Source of the DNA: Manis javanica
Lineage: Eukaryota; Chordata; Mammalia; Pholidota; Manidae
Direction: 5' to 3'
Length of the DNA: 64,000 nucleotides
Assembly: GCF_040802235.1 (NCBI RefSeq)
Contig: NC_133157.1
Coordinates: 21,593,501-21,657,500, forward strand
The notes under the pieces are model-generated. The model saw nothing but the letters and a program-made list of their open reading frames with translations, did not search any database and had not been told where the DNA came from. Shown here in pieces: positions 1 through 12,601 of the stretch; the stretch's first letter is position 1; each line of letters opens with the position of its first letter. The position numbers were made by a program, and so were the translations under genes.

Positions 1-354
1 AGCATTGGGTGATTTGGGGGCACTAAGATGATACTAGTGAGCACTCAAAAATGAGTCACTTGATGTATTTGGCTAGTTCATGGGACTCTGTTACTATTGC
101 ACATTACACGGCTGTCCTAACAGCAAAATGGTCTTCAGATGGTATGCACTGGGGGCCAACCGTGCTTTTAAAATATTAACAATACTTTGAGGATCCTCTA
201 AATCCTCACTTGATCCACTAACTAAAATGTTATTTATCTGGCAAGAGGGAGGCCAGTAGATGGTGATCTTTCTACCCTGGGCCATACCAGGTGGCAAATA
301 ATTTGACTGTAACTCCTAATAATCAATCTTTCCACTTACTCCTTCAGCCAACCC

Positions 355-540
355 ATTTGTTCACGTTTTATTCATTTATTCAACAAATACTGATGACCTG
401 CTTAACGCAAGGCATTGTTGTAGATGCTGGAGAAGCACTAGTACATGAGATGGACAATTTTCATTTAAACTATTTCCAGTTAAACTGGTCTGGTGACATT
501 TTCATTTGTGGAGAAAGAACAATTACCATGGCATAAAGAT
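355..540 (-). repeat. L2 3'-end fragment, minus strand
   Basis: The plus strand carries TTTATTCATTTATTCAACAA followed by an AAGGCATTGTTGTAGATGCT-like stretch. This is the reverse complement of the L2 3' terminus (cluster of GAATGAAT with the upstream 'common site' words). The fragment end is approximate. Confidence 0.6.
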
Positions 541-600
541 ATAAACAAGATTACTTAGTAATAATGGGTGCTGTGGAGGCAACATAAAGCTAATGAGACA

Positions 601-1046
601 CAGCAGTCCCTCCTTACACAGGGTTTTGCTTTCCAGCTTCAGTTACCTTCCATCTGGACGCAGATACTCCTTACAGGGGCCTCAGAAGGTCAATGGTAGC
701 CTCACGCTAGGCCCCGGTGCTTTGTCATTCGGCCCCTCCTGTCATCCCCAACTATCTTACTGCCTCACATCATCACAGGAAGAAGGGTGAGTATAGTACA
801 ATAAGATATTTTGAGAGAGAAAGGGCACATTCGCATAGCTTTTATTACAGTATATTGTTAATATTCTATTTTCTTATGATTAGTTATTGTTAATCTCTCA
901 CTGTGCCTAATTTATAAATTAAACTCTATCATAGGAGTATGTTAGGAAAAAACCATACATAGGGGGTTTGGTAGTACCGCGGTTTTGGGCATTCACTGGA
1001 GGTCCTGGAACGTAGCCCCCATGGGTAACAGGGGGGTGGGGGGCTG
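601..1046. mobile_element. Tigger/pogo-type non-autonomous DNA transposon
   Basis: It begins CAGCAGTCCCTCCTTACACA and ends in a G-rich complement of that terminal repeat. The interior (GAAGAAGGGTGAGTATAGTA, TTTATTACAGTATATTG, TTATAAATTAAACTCTATCA) is shared with the element at 51620-52091. No transposase frame remains. Confidence 0.75.
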
Positions 1047-2224
1047 AGTGTAATTGCCAAGGAGGTGGTTGTTAGGGGAGGGGTCAGGGAGAGCCTTCCA
1101 GAGCAGGACTGTGAGTTGAGACTTGAATGGGCAATTTTTCTGATGTCTGTTGGGCTTGGCAGTGCATGTAAGAGTCAGCAGGCTGCCCGCTGGGGCTCTG
1201 CTCCGTGGGTCTCTCACGTACGTCCAGAAACCTAGCTTGGGCGTTTCTATAGCAATGGCAGAAGTAGAAGAAAGAGAACACATTTTTCCAGATTCTGCCT
1301 GAGCCACATTTGCTAGCATCATTAGCTAACAGAATTCACTTTGAACCCAGAGACAAATAGGGAAAGTACCATGTTGCTAAATAAAGAATACATGGATAGA
1401 GTGAGGGGTGAAGAAATCGGATCATTAATGCAGTCGAGTATGTATTTTCTGTTAACTTCTCTCTTTTAGCTAAAGTATTTAAATTTTAAAAACTCCATCG
1501 TTTTTCTCTCCTTTTCTGTAGCAACCTGTTATTATAGTTTTGGATGCAGTATCGCCGTATCTTCTCAAGCTGCTCAGAATAATAATTAGAATATTTTTTT
1601 CTTAGATCTTCCTCTGTGGAAAATTGTTTTTTCCTTAGGAATCATTATTATTTTTTTAATTGCTCCTCTTGCTTTCTCTCATTGGCCCCGTGGCTTGTCT
1701 CAGGTGTCTGCTGAGGCTTGGGTCTGTGTCCCTGTTGAGAAGGACTGGGTTGATGAACACACGGCACAGCTGAGAGCCTTTCCTGCCGGTCTCTCCTCTG
1801 ACAAACCTCTCCCCCGTGTGGGCGGGCTGGCTGCAGGCTTGGTCAGGCTCCCATTTAGTGATCAAAAGCCATGAGCAAGTAAGCAAATACCAAAATGAGG
1901 ATCATTTCACTCAGAGAAGCCAATATCCACACAGGCAACCTTCTATCCATATTTAGATATGGGTGTTCTAAGGAAGAGCCTCTAATCTTTGTTGGGGATT
2001 AACTGCTGGGGCCCCCCCATCACTGTGCATGGCTGGGGGTTAGGGAAGTGAATGCAAGGCTGAGAGGAGCAGCTTTCCACTGGCAGAGAGAATTTTATTT
2101 TTCCTTTTCTTTCCACACGCTCTGTACCTGCCTCGACCTGGCCGGAAGCCTTTCAAGGGCTCAGCCGAGGAGGGCTTTCCCGTCCCTCCGTCATTCTCAT
2201 GTTCATGTGCTGTGTTGTGTGTCA
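1047..2224. other. No gene seen
   Basis: Apparently single-copy sequence. Short open frames on both strands lack family motifs. No repeat is recognised. Confidence 0.6.
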
Positions 2225-2360
2225 GTATGACTCCAACTGCTTTCCACCTTTCAGAAATTTATCAGATCTGTAGTACTGGGGCCCAGACAGCGACAAATAT
2301 ACGGCTGTTTCCTCTTCCATCTTGAACTGGAAGCCCATTTAAACATTTATAGCCCCATAA
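2225..2360 (-). repeat. Dispersed repeat fragment related to 8705-8855
   Basis: Both copies share CTTGAACTGGAAGCCCAT and flanking words (GACTCCA-CTGCTTT, CCAGAAAT-TATCA, GGGCCC/GGGACCCCA). They diverge by roughly a quarter. Direct comparison inside the window supports a common repeat source, probably an old L1M-type element. Confidence 0.65.
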
Positions 2361-5300
2361 TAAACCCTTCCCAAATTAAGACATTCAATACTCAAATTAA
2401 GGAATATAAGTGAATTGATTTATTGACATTTATTAAACTATGAACACTGCCCTTTTTCTATCACAGCACCTTATCAATTTCTCCTTTGTAACAAAAAAGG
2501 ACATTAATTTTAAAGGTTTCCTTTCACAAGGCGCACACTCATAATATCGGCTGTTGGTTGCCTTTTGGGGCTAGCTCTTCCGGGAGCAAACTGCCCACAT
2601 TCATTTCAGCTTGAACCTAACTTCAGCTGAACAGTCTTTCCCTTAGGACTGTTCTGCAGCTCCTAGAAACTCTTCTAATTTAGCTGCGAAAGACACATTC
2701 AGACATGCATGAGGACTGTTTTGAAATCTCTCTGCTGCAAAAATAAAATCTCAATGTAGGCCCTTTTCCCCCATTCCCATTCACTTCCACCTGCCCCCAG
2801 CTAAGAAACTCCATGGAAATAAGCTGTCCTTAGCCAATGATTCTGCCCAAGGCGTACAAGAGCTTTAGGCAAATTGCCCACCCTTCACTGCTGGCCAGCA
2901 GCCAGGGGTTGTCCGACACCACAAACCTCTAGTTTCATTGCCCCCATCTGTGAGGTTTAAGATTTAGGGAGGGTGAGCAATTCTTTCATCCCTTTGCCTT
3001 GAAGTTTTTGGTGGGAGGCTTCTTCTTTTTAACTGGCTTGGAGAAATGAAAAGAAAAATCTTAATTGTATATGTACAACGTCATTGTAAATGATTCTAAA
3101 CACGTTCTAATAGCATGCCTTTATTTCAAAACACTGAAAAACTTATCTCTGGCTGGAATTTTGTTTGACCATTGAATCACGAAAGGCATATAATTATAAT
3201 TCCTAGAAGTTAAACAGAAAATGTTTTGGCTTGTTTTGAAATCTGTTAACTTTGACGAACCAGTATACACTGAAGCAAGAAGAGAATATATGTTAAACCA
3301 ATCAGGCCTGCATGTACATGTCGCAACTGAACACTGCTGGGGATAATTTTGGACCCTAAATATCTCCCAACATTTAAACTATTTCTAGTTTAACTATCTT
3401 ATTTCAATTGAACTGTTTTTTCTTTTTTGTCTGCAATACGTGTGAGGCAGGAACCTCGGGATGGGGCCAAATGGTTAGATCACGGCTTCTAGTTGTACAC
3501 ACAGTATGTTACCAGGCGTGCTCTTCTTAGTGGTCACCAGGCCAGAAGACACATAGACAAGCTTTGTTCTGTGGGGACTAGCAAGGACCGGGGCACTGCA
3601 TGTAATCCTGGCCCCTCTTTGCTTGCTTTCATGAACTCAGATAGTTCCTTTGCCTCTTGCCCAGATCCCATCCTGAGAGCCAGAGAATTTCATATGAGGT
3701 GGTGGAGTTGCTAAGGGACTGTTTAAATACTGTTAGTAGGCCAAGTTTACTGTCACCACCTAAAAGATGGGTTTCCTCTCTATGCAGTAGGTGAGAATAT
3801 TTGAGAAGCAATAAAAAGCTACATTTTCTCTGTTTTCTCTGCCCTGTGGTTTGACTACATCTGGTGGGATAGTATATATCTTGAATGACCCATTTCTTCA
3901 GATTGGGACACAAATGTGCTTGCATTTATTTTTCCAGTTATAATTCATATACCCCCAAGCTCTGCCTCTTGAGTTCTCTCCTCCTCTGTCCTCAGTCATC
4001 CATGGACCTCAAAGGCAACAGCTCTGCCTTAGCATTCCAGAGGAGATGCGGGACTGGAAGGCTGAATCAGTACATCCGTTCTACGGCTGCAATTGCTGTT
4101 GGAGATCTGTCCTGCTTATCCACCGTTGCAGCTATGCCTTTGCTAGTCCAAACCCATCCCTGTGTTTTGGCAAGGGTTTGGACCAGCAGGCCTTTGTGTA
4201 GGTCACTGGTTCAGGTGCTTCCCATGTCAGCCACATGCTGTTACAGAGCCAGCTTCCCTGCCAAATTTCACTCCCCTGTGTTGAGCCCAGTACTATCCCA
4301 CACTTCCCCTTCCCTTCCCTTTTGGTGAGTGTTGCTGGGGGGCTTCACTATTCTCTCTTGTTGGAAGAACTTGGTTAGACCATCACTATATCCCTTCTGA
4401 CGAGCCCGCCTAACTTTTAATCTCAGCGTAACAGTTGAGTTTCTTCCAGGAAACCATTGGCTTCCTGAAAATCAGTCTATCCTGTCTTCAGAGTATATCA
4501 AGGGATCTCTGGGAAAAGCAAACTCCTAGTGACAAAAGGTTTTCCTCATCCTACATTTGTTTAAGCAGAGCCCTGCAAGTGATTATCTCCTGTTTCTGCT
4601 ATTTGAAATTCACTCCAATAATATAGGCACATGTACAAGGATTTTTTATAGTGCTATTTAAAATATGCAGATGATGCAAAATATGTAACAATTCAAATAA
4701 TCTTATGATCATTTGTAGAAATTTTTGGTAATTTATTTGTATTTTTTGCTGCTAGAAAACTTAGAGATGGCTTTTCCTTCTGGATTTTTTTTCTTTTCCT
4801 TCTTTTCTTCCCCCACCTCCTGCAGTTTTCAGACCTTTGTTTCTTTGCCATAGATGGTTTGCAGTGCCTTGAGACTGAGTTGCTTGAACACAGTTGTCTT
4901 CTTGGCACTTGGGAAGGCCTAAAACAATTGGAAAGATTAGGTAAGAAAGCAACAGAAAAATGGAAGAGACTCCCTAAGGCTGAGAAGGGGACCACAGTCT
5001 CTGGGTTCCAGTGGTGTGGAAACTTGCTCCCCAGGTGTCCAGGTAAGATGGCAGGACCCTGGGGTGAATGAAAGCACCTAAGACACTGGGTGTTAGGCAC
5101 AGGAGTTCCTACACTGACTCTGTGATCACTGAGATGCCCAAGTGTAACATGGAAGTGGCAAAATCTCAAACTTCAAGCAGTTACATAAGCTTGAACAATG
5201 GACATCTCACGGTGGCCAGTATAAGCCAGAACCTAGAATGTCCTTCCCAAATATTGTGCTCTGCTCATGCCCACCAGAGCTTTTGCATTACCTACTTTGC

Positions 5301-8224
5301 AAGGAGTTAGAAGGCCCAATAAAGGCTAATAATAAAAATGAATTTCTGCTTTTAGTCAAAAGATCATGATTTTGCCAACTGTTAATTTTGTCAATCATGA
5401 GGATCACTTTTCTTGCCCAGAAAGTAGAGGTATGCATTATGTTAAGTTTATGCTGAGCACATAACGTAAGCTATGTGTTAAGTTGCTGTGACTGCATGAC
5501 TGAATATTCAAAATACAAATTTTTGGAGGTATTAAATGTTCTTCATCGTCTCAGGATAGTTTTAGAAGAGGCTTTTAAGATTAAAGTCATGGATTTAGAT
5601 GACAAACCCTCAGTTCTGGGTCTGCACCCCCTCTCCCTCTTGAGTGTGTCGTAGTGAGTTACTCGTGGGTAAGGGACCTATGGTCTATTGGTCTCTGTTT
5701 GATCTCACTTATTCCCCTATGCGAGGCTAGACTAGACTCTCCTGCTCTCATCTTGTTTGTGGCCTGTCTTGGACATGTGAAAGGGTTTCAATCTAAAATG
5801 GAACCAGAAGATCAGAAATGGAGAATCTCACACATGCACCCCCAGAAGATTAGAACTTAGGGACTGAGAGACTGATTTTCTGTAAGTGCCTGATTTACAG
5901 GAATATGTATATATAGACTGAATATATGTACACATATATATGGAACTCTAGGCCTCTTCAGAGTTCTCTGTGGGAACATGATGGTGTGGGAAGAGCTGGG
6001 CCCTGGACCTTCACCCTTCTCCTTTGCACACATTTATGCTCAACCTTCTTACAGCAGCTGCCACTTGGCCAACTCCCCAGTACAGAGGTGTGCACACCAG
6101 AATGGTCTGCTCTGGGGTGGAGGGACTCAGGAGAGGGCCTGTGCCAGTAATAAAATTCTAGGGTCTCCACTACCTGGAACATGGTTTCAAAGGAGGGATA
6201 CAGGCTCTAGGTCGGTATGTCTCCTTGTCTTCTTGGACCTCTCACTGCATGAGGAGAGTGATGGCTGGAGGACCAGAGAGAGCTCCTCTTAACTGTGATG
6301 CCTAAGTCAAAGTCCCTCTTGCCCCAGGTCAATGATTGATACTGGTCTGTGCTGTGCATTATTCAGACTGAGTGAGACTCACTGGTGCTGGTTGACAGAT
6401 TAAATTGCTTAGTGCCAAGCTTGGAATTTTCCTTGTTGAGCAAGTCCTTTTGTGGTGTTTGTGAAATACTGTCAAATCTGCTTCAGAAGTTTCCCAAGTG
6501 TGAGCAAAGATGTCAAATGCTTGACAACAAGAAGAGCTATGGTTCACCAAACTCTAACTGGGACACTTCCCCTTTCCCATTCCCAGCACGTTAGAGGCGT
6601 AGACCCCCAGGAATGTTCTCCATCAGAGCTACAGAGAAAACTCAGTTTCTTCCTAAATGCTGAGAACCCAGATTCCATCCATGATAGAAATCAAGGATAC
6701 ACTGTAGTTTACAAACAGTAAGGAGGATAAAAGACTGTTTTCCTGCTTCTCCTTTCTCTTTCCGTGTGTCTTCTTAGCATTTTTGACACTTTGAGGACTC
6801 TAAAAGCCTGGGAGAATGCGCATCTCCCATGATTAGGACTTGTTGGTAGCTTTGTTGTAGGGAAGACAGCTTAACTTTCTTCTTAATGGGCTAAATGTGT
6901 GCTGTTCGCATTGCACAGCGAAGAGGTGAAAAAGGCAGTTTCTAGGTCATTCCTTCTGTAGCCAGCTAAGCTAGAATTTGGAGAATTTGTTGTTTCCTCT
7001 GAAGTTGAGCTTATGCTTCACTGAAAAGAGAGGACAGGGTCCTGGACCAACCTAAAAAGATCTATTTTTGCCATAAGAGGATTTATGCCATATCTGCTAT
7101 CTGTATTAAGATTGGTGTTCAACCTAAAAGGCTAATGTGTCATGATATTTTCACAGGATGATTGCATCCATAAAAACAAACCAATAATAAGGAATATTTC
7201 CAAATTAAAAGTTCAGAAAGTCAAGAAGCTCAGACTTTAAATTTGATAGTGATTTCAGCGTACCATTTAACCCTTTAAAGTCTTCCCATGTTCCAAATTT
7301 TGATTGACTCAATCAAAAAAAAATCTAGTGAAAGGGGGCATCGTATTGGCAATGAAACTTAGGGAAGGGTGGCATCTACAGGTCAGAAACTTGGAAGATG
7401 TAATTTTGCAAGATAGGAGCAGGTGAATCTGGATTGATGACCCCTGATGGAAGGTTATCTGGGAAGCAGGTGTAAAAATCTTCATCCAGCAGAATTCTCC
7501 AGAATTCTTCAACCCACAATGGCAGTGCTGAAGGCAACAGTGGTATAGCAGATGCTTTAAAGCTTCACTCAGATCCCCTTTCCCAGGCCTGGAAACCACC
7601 TCCCCCAACCCCATCCCCGCCCAGTTGCTACACCAACACGCTTCTCTAGAGGACCATGCTCCAATGAGAGTTGTTGTCTCATGTGGGAACATCTGAAATG
7701 TTACCCACCGCCACTCCCCTGTCCCTGTCTCAGAGTGGCTCCCAGGCCGAAGACTGACCAGAGCACGGGTGTAATGGTTCAGTCTCCTTTGCTTCTGGGT
7801 CGGGGAGAGAAACCTCTGTGGTACAAGTCATGCTGCAGAGCTCCCAGTGTAGGTCAAGCTGAGTTACCCTTCGGCTGAAACTACCCATTCGCCCAGCTCC
7901 TTTGCTGCCCAGTCCTGCTCCCTCCCTCCCTAAGGTTTCCCCTGAGAACACTCCTTCAGTGATCACTGGTACAGGAGTCCTCATCTCAGAGTTGGCTTCT
8001 AGGGAAGCTGACCTAAGACAGCGACTGAGGCATGGTCCCAAGAATCACAGTGTAAGGATGGGATCCTGAAGTTGGTTCACTCCCTGTTGGCAATGAGGAC
8101 ACTGTCTCCTGGGGTAGGTGGAGTGTCAACCAACCCTGGGCGTACTGTAGCAGTGCAATTGCTGAAACACTTATTTGTGGGAAGCAGGTGGGAGGAAATA
8201 CACTGGTTTGTGCAACGTCTCTGC
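2361..8224. other. No gene seen, apparently unique intergenic DNA
   Basis: The longest open frames (for example 3885-4328 plus and 4693-5169 minus) have no recognisable domains, no spliced partners and no coding-like composition. No clear transposon ends were seen. Old undetected repeats may be present. Confidence 0.6.
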
Positions 8225-8425
8225 CCCATAGCACACATTGTGATTTGAAATTATGTTGTTTATATCATTATTTTCATGTTTATTGTTTGTTCTCTAGTAG
8301 AAATGGAAGCTCCACTACATCTGAGAACTTGTCCAACATGTTCACTTGTGTCACCCCAGTGCCTACAACAGTGCTTAGTGTTTAGGAGCTGATCAGTGAC
8401 TGTTGGTCAAATTAATGAATAAAAA
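8225..8425 (+). repeat. L2 3'-end fragment, plus strand
   Basis: It contains the L2 3' phrase order TAGAAATGGAAGCTCCACT, CCCCAGTGCCTACAACAGTG, then an ATTAATGAATAAA end. Confidence 0.8.
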
Positions 8426-8689
8426 TTAATGGATAGATTGGAGGAAGGAATGACTGAAAAAGAGATTCGTTATTAGGTGACATGGTCAAAATATTTACTG
8501 ATATGGCCCAGGGACTGACAACAGAAAGATCACCATCCATAGGGCATAGATCCCCCCTCTTGCCATGTGCTAACACTTCAGTTAGTAGGTCTAGGGAAGG
8601 AGTCTCTATTTAGCATCTCAAGGGTTTAGCCAAGAAAAATGGATTCCCCCTCTGCTGGATGAAGATTTTTACATCTGTTTTCTGTTTTC

Positions 8690-9715
8690 TGTGTTCTATT
8701 TTCTGTCAGCTTGACTCCATCTGCTTTTGATCTTCCAGAAATATATCAAATCAATAGTCTATTGGGACCCCAGGTGGTGAGGCAACACATGCTTCCTTCC
8801 TTGAACTGGAAGCCCATCCAGACATTTGAAACCCCACACTAATTATACTTACTGTAACTATGAATATGTTATGGCTTAAGTCTGCCATTTTTTTTTGTTA
8901 CCTTCTCTTCTCTGTTTTATGTTTCTCTGTTTCCTTTTTCCTGACTTCTGGTGGGTTACTTGAACAGTCTGTGAATTCTGTTTTAATTTATCTAGAGTAT
9001 TCTTAAGTATATCTCTTTGTAGAGTTTGTTTTGGTTGCTTTAGATATTGCACGATTTATGTGTGACTTCACGTGGTCTATAGGTGTCAACATTCTACCGC
9101 TTCCACGTGGTCTATAGGTGTCAACATTCTACCACTTCAAATCAAGTTTTGAAACCTTGCCTCCCTTTACATCTCTTTAGCCTCCCCCTGTTCATACTGT
9201 AATTGCCTTAAATACTTCCTTGACACACATAAAGAACCCAGGGGAGTTAAAAAGTCTTAGCTCCTGACTCGACTCAGACTTTTCTTACACAAATCCTGCT
9301 CATTATGAAGCCTTGAAGGTACAAGTCTATCCCCTGCTGACTTTGCAGGCCTGGGTCAGGATGAAGTCGGTGTTCTCTATGGTGTATGCGGCTGGAGTAG
9401 AGCAAGTATTGTGTAATAGTTTTCTGTCTTGCTGGGCTGGTCCTTTGGCTAAGACAGCAGGCTTTAGCTAGTGCTTTTTTTGGGTCTATGCCCATTGGTG
9501 TTTCTGGGCTGCCAGCTTCTTCAGCTCCAAGTCTGAGATATTTGAGGAAAATCTAGGAAGCTCACCATGTCTCATTCTTTGGGGCTGTCATTGTAGCTGC
9601 CTTGGTCTCTCCACCTGCTGTAGACTACTTTTATTTGTTTTATATATGATGCTCAGGGATCTGATTTTATTTAGTGGGAAGAATAGGGAAAAGCACATCT
9701 ACTCCATCTTCCTGG
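8690..9715 (-). repeat. Old L1M/HAL1-type fragment, minus strand
   Basis: The plus strand shows the GACTTCTGGTGGGTTACTTG and CCTTGCCTCCCTTTACATCT phrases of old L1M sequence in reverse complement. The leftmost 150 bp (8705-8855) are homologous to 2225-2360. No open frame of note remains. It includes an internal 35-bp tandem duplication. Confidence 0.65.
9070..9139. repeat. 35-bp tandem duplication
   Basis: Two abutting 35-bp copies (9070-9104 and 9105-9139), each containing ACGTGGTCTATAGGTGTCAA, differ at two bases. They lie inside the old L1-like fragment, so the duplication is younger than the repeat. Confidence 0.92.
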
Positions 9716-9729
9716 AAGTGGTAGTCACT

Positions 9730-10430
9730 GTAGAGATTTTTATGACTGATGTTGACTCAAGTAAATATATTACTAATTTTTAAAAATTAAATAAAAATGA
9801 AAATAATGCAGTGGAAACAGTAAAAAGCAGACTGGTCTTTTAGGTAAGTGATGTGATGGATTAGAAAATCAATTAAAGCATTTGCCCTATCTCAGGAAAA
9901 TGGTATGAAATTAATATAATGAGAGTAGAGATAATCAGTATGAAGGGACATTGTGTTCCATATATTCTAATAGGGATTCCAAAAAACCAATGACAATCCA
10001 GAGGAAAGAAATAAGAACACGCTTGACAATTCACAAAATGACAGAAAAAAGTTGATAAAAATACATGAAAAAAATCCACAATGTGTCCAGGAATATATAT
10101 ATATAAAAAAATCAAATTAAAGCAAGGAGATAGTTTCTCCCTTATTAAATTGACTCAATATTAAAATCTGATGGCCATTTAAGTAGCCAGAGTATGAGAA
10201 ATGGGTACTTTACTATAATGCTATTACATGTATAAATTGTTGTAAGATTTCTGGAGGGTAATTTTGCAACATACATTAAAATTCCTAAAAATGAGTCTGA
10301 CCCAATTATTTTAGTTCTATTACTGTATCCTTAGTGAATAGGAAAAAGAATTTTGCAATGAGTTCGCGATAGTATGGTTCATGGCAGCTTTCTGTGTAAT
10401 AGCAAAAATTAGACACGATTTTATCAGCAA
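9730..10430 (+). repeat. Old L1M 3'-region fragment, plus strand
   Basis: Words typical of the 3' part of old L1 elements appear: CTGGAGGGTAATTTTGCAAC, a TCCTTAGTGAATAGG-like stretch and GTGTAATAGCAAAAATTAG. It is heavily decayed, and its left boundary is uncertain. Confidence 0.55.
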
Positions 10431-10437
10431 AATCCTT

Positions 10438-10532
10438 AGTAGTATCTACTTTGTGTCAGCACTTTCCTATTTTGAATGGTCTATATATTAACTCATTAAA
10501 TCCTTTCAACAGCTTATGAACTAGATATTATT
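10438..10532 (-). repeat. MIR SINE, left half (split by L1-A)
   Basis: On the plus strand this reads like the reverse complement of the 3' half of MIR: a TGTGTCAGCACTTTCC-type segment, then TTAACTCATTAAATCCTTTC. Its last 16 bases (10517-10532) are repeated at 23764-23779, where the rest of the MIR resumes. L1-A therefore interrupted a pre-existing MIR. Confidence 0.8.
10517..10532. repeat. Target-site duplication of L1-A, left copy
   Basis: TGAACTAGATATTATT here matches TGAGCTAGATATTATT at 23764-23779, with 15 of 16 bases identical. The length and position are typical of L1 endonuclease-primed insertion, and the pair brackets the whole 13.2-kb composite. Confidence 0.85.
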
Positions 10533-12417
10533 TATTTATATATTAAGGTATCATTGATATACACTCTCTTGCAGGTTTCACATGAAAAACATTGTGGTTA
10601 CTACATTCACCCATACTACAAAGTCCCTGCCATACCTCATTTCAGTCACTGTCCATCAGTGTAGTAAAATGCCACAGAGTCACTACTTGTCTTCTCTGTG
10701 CTACAGTGTTTTCCCTGTGATTGCTCCCCACACCATCTGTATCAGTCATAATACCCCTCAATCCACTTCTCCCTCCCTCCCTACCCACCCTCCTCCACCC
10801 CCACCCCTTTGGTAACCTCTAGTCCCTTCTTGAAGTCTGTGAGTCTGCTGCTGTCTCGTTCCTTCAGTCCTGTTCGTTGTTACACTCCACAAATGAGGGA
10901 AATCACTTGGGACTTCTCTCTCCACCTGGCGTATTTCACTGAGCATAATACCCTCAAGCTGCATCCATGTTGTTGCAAATAATAGGATTTGTTTTCTTCT
11001 TATGGCTGAATAATATTCCATTGTGTATATTTACCACATCTTCTTTATCCATTAATCTACTGATGGACACTTAGGTTGCTTCCATATCTTGGCTATTGTA
11101 AGTAGGGCTGAAATAAACTTAGGGGTACATATGTCTTTTTGAATCTGAGATCTTCCTTTCTTTGGGTAAATTCCTAGGAGTAGAATTTCTGGGACAAATG
11201 GTATTTCTATTTTTAGTTTTTTGAGGAACCTTCATACTGCTTTCCACAATGGTTGAACTAGTTTACATTCCCACCAGCAGTGTAGAAGGGCTCCCCTTTC
11301 TCCGCATCCTTGCCAGCATTTGTTGTTGTTTGTCTTTTGGATGGTGGCCATCCTGACTGGTATGAGGTGATATCTCACTGTGGTTTTAGTTTGCATTTCC
11401 CTGATAATAAGTGATGTGGAGCATCTTTTCATGTGCCTTTTGGCCATCTGAATTTCTTCTTTGGAAAACTGTCTCTTCATATTCTCTGCCCATTTTTTAA
11501 TAGGGTTATTTGCTTGTTTGGTGTTGAGGCATATGAGTTCTTTATATATTTTGGATTTTAACCCCTTCTCAGATATGTCATTTACAAATATATTCTCCCA
11601 TACTGTAGGATGTCTTTTTGTTCTGTTGCTGGTGTCCTTTGCTGTACAGAAGCTTTTCAGTTTGATGTAGTCCCATTTGTTCATTTTTGCTTTTGTTTCC
11701 CTTGCCTGAGGAGAAGTGGTCAGGAAAAAGTTGCTCATGTTTATATTCAAGAGATTTTTGCCTATATTTACTTCTAAGAGTTTTATGGTTTCATGACTTA
11801 CATTCAGGTCATGATCCATTTTGAGTTTACTTTTGTGTATGGGGTTAGACAATAATCCAGTTTCATTCTCTTGCATGTAGTTGTCCAGGTTTGCCAACAC
11901 CAGTTGTTGAAGAGGCTGTCATTTCCCCATTGTATATCTGTGGCTCCTTTATCATATATTAATAGACCATATATGTTTGGGTTTATAACTGGGCTTTCTA
12001 GTCTGTTCCATGGGTGTATGAGTGTGTTCTTCTGCCAGTACCAAATTGTCTTGGTTACTGTGACTTTGTAGTAGAGCTTGAAGTTGGGGAGCTTAATCCC
12101 CCCAGGTTTATTCTTCCTTCTCAGGATTGCTTTTGGCTATTTGGGGTCTTTTGTGGTTCCATATGAATTTTAGAAGTATTTGTTCTAGTTCATTGAAGAA
12201 TGCCATTAGTATTTTGATAGGGATTGCATTGAATCTATAGATTGCTTTAGGCATGATGGTCATTTTGACAATATTAATTCTTCCTATCCATGAGTATGGC
12301 ATGTGTTTCCATTTAGTGGTATATTTTTTAATTTCTCTCATGAGTGTCTTGTAGTTTTCAGGGTATAGATCTTTCACTTCCTTCATTAGGTTTATTCTTA
12401 GGTACTTTATTCTTTTT
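10533..12417 (-). mobile_element. L1-A (outer L1), 3' part: ORF2 C-terminal region and 3' UTR
   Basis: This is the minus-strand 3' end of a LINE-1. The C-terminal ORF2 region is readable in pieces. 12108-12428 gives the [18 protein letters not shown] and [20 protein letters not shown] segments. 11232-11900 gives [16 protein letters not shown], the cysteine-rich segment and [12 protein letters not shown]. 10758-11021 gives MEYYSAIRRKQ near the ORF2 end. Frameshifts and stops separate the pieces, so it is dead. The 3' UTR runs to 10533, includes a C-rich (G-rich on the sense strand) tract around 10760-10810, and has a weak A-rich tail. At 12417 the element is interrupted by L1-B and resumes at 19379. 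Confidence 0.93.
12401..12417. repeat. Target-site duplication of the L1-B/retroviral unit, left copy
   Basis: GGTACTTTATTCTTTTT matches GGTATTTTATTCTTTTT at 19362-19378, with 16 of 17 bases identical. It is L1-A ORF2 sequence; the homologous L1-B ORF2 at about 15755 contains the same words once. The pair therefore marks insertion of everything between 12418 and 19361 as one event. Confidence 0.88.
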
Positions 12418-12457
12418 TTTTTATTCAAATTTTAGTAATTTTTTTTTTTTATTTTTT
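12413..12457 (-). repeat. Double A-tail at the 3' end of the L1-B/retroviral unit
   Basis: On the minus strand the LTR end is followed by A6-T-A12 (12457-12439), a 16-nt non-A segment (12438-12423) and a second A-run (12422-12413), which merges with the target-site duplication. Together with the A13 at 14115-14103, three A-runs lie in series within one target-site duplication. Confidence 0.85.
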
Positions 12458-12475
12458 GAGAGGGCATCTCTCATA

Positions 12476-12481
12476 TTTATT
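12476..12481 (-). promoter_or_regulatory. LTR poly(A) signal AATAAA
   Basis: TTTATT on the plus strand gives AATAAA on the minus strand. The A-run starts 18 nt downstream, the normal cleavage distance. This supports use of this signal in the RNA that was retrotransposed. Confidence 0.8.
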
Positions 12482-12601
12482 GATCAAATGGTTGTTAACA
12501 ACAATAAAATTCTGTATAGGGGACTCAATGCTCAATGTACAATTATTAATCCACTCCAAGCCTAATTCTCATGAGTCTCCAATCTTCTGAAGCATAACGA
12601 A

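Noticed and set aside
3885-4328. 147-codon plus-strand open frame
   Set aside because: No recognisable family, and serine/leucine/cysteine-rich composition typical of chance frames in C/T-rich DNA.
4693-5169. 158-codon minus-strand open frame
   Set aside because: The C-terminal part is a lysine/arginine-rich low-complexity read of a pyrimidine-rich stretch. There is no domain, splice context or promoter.
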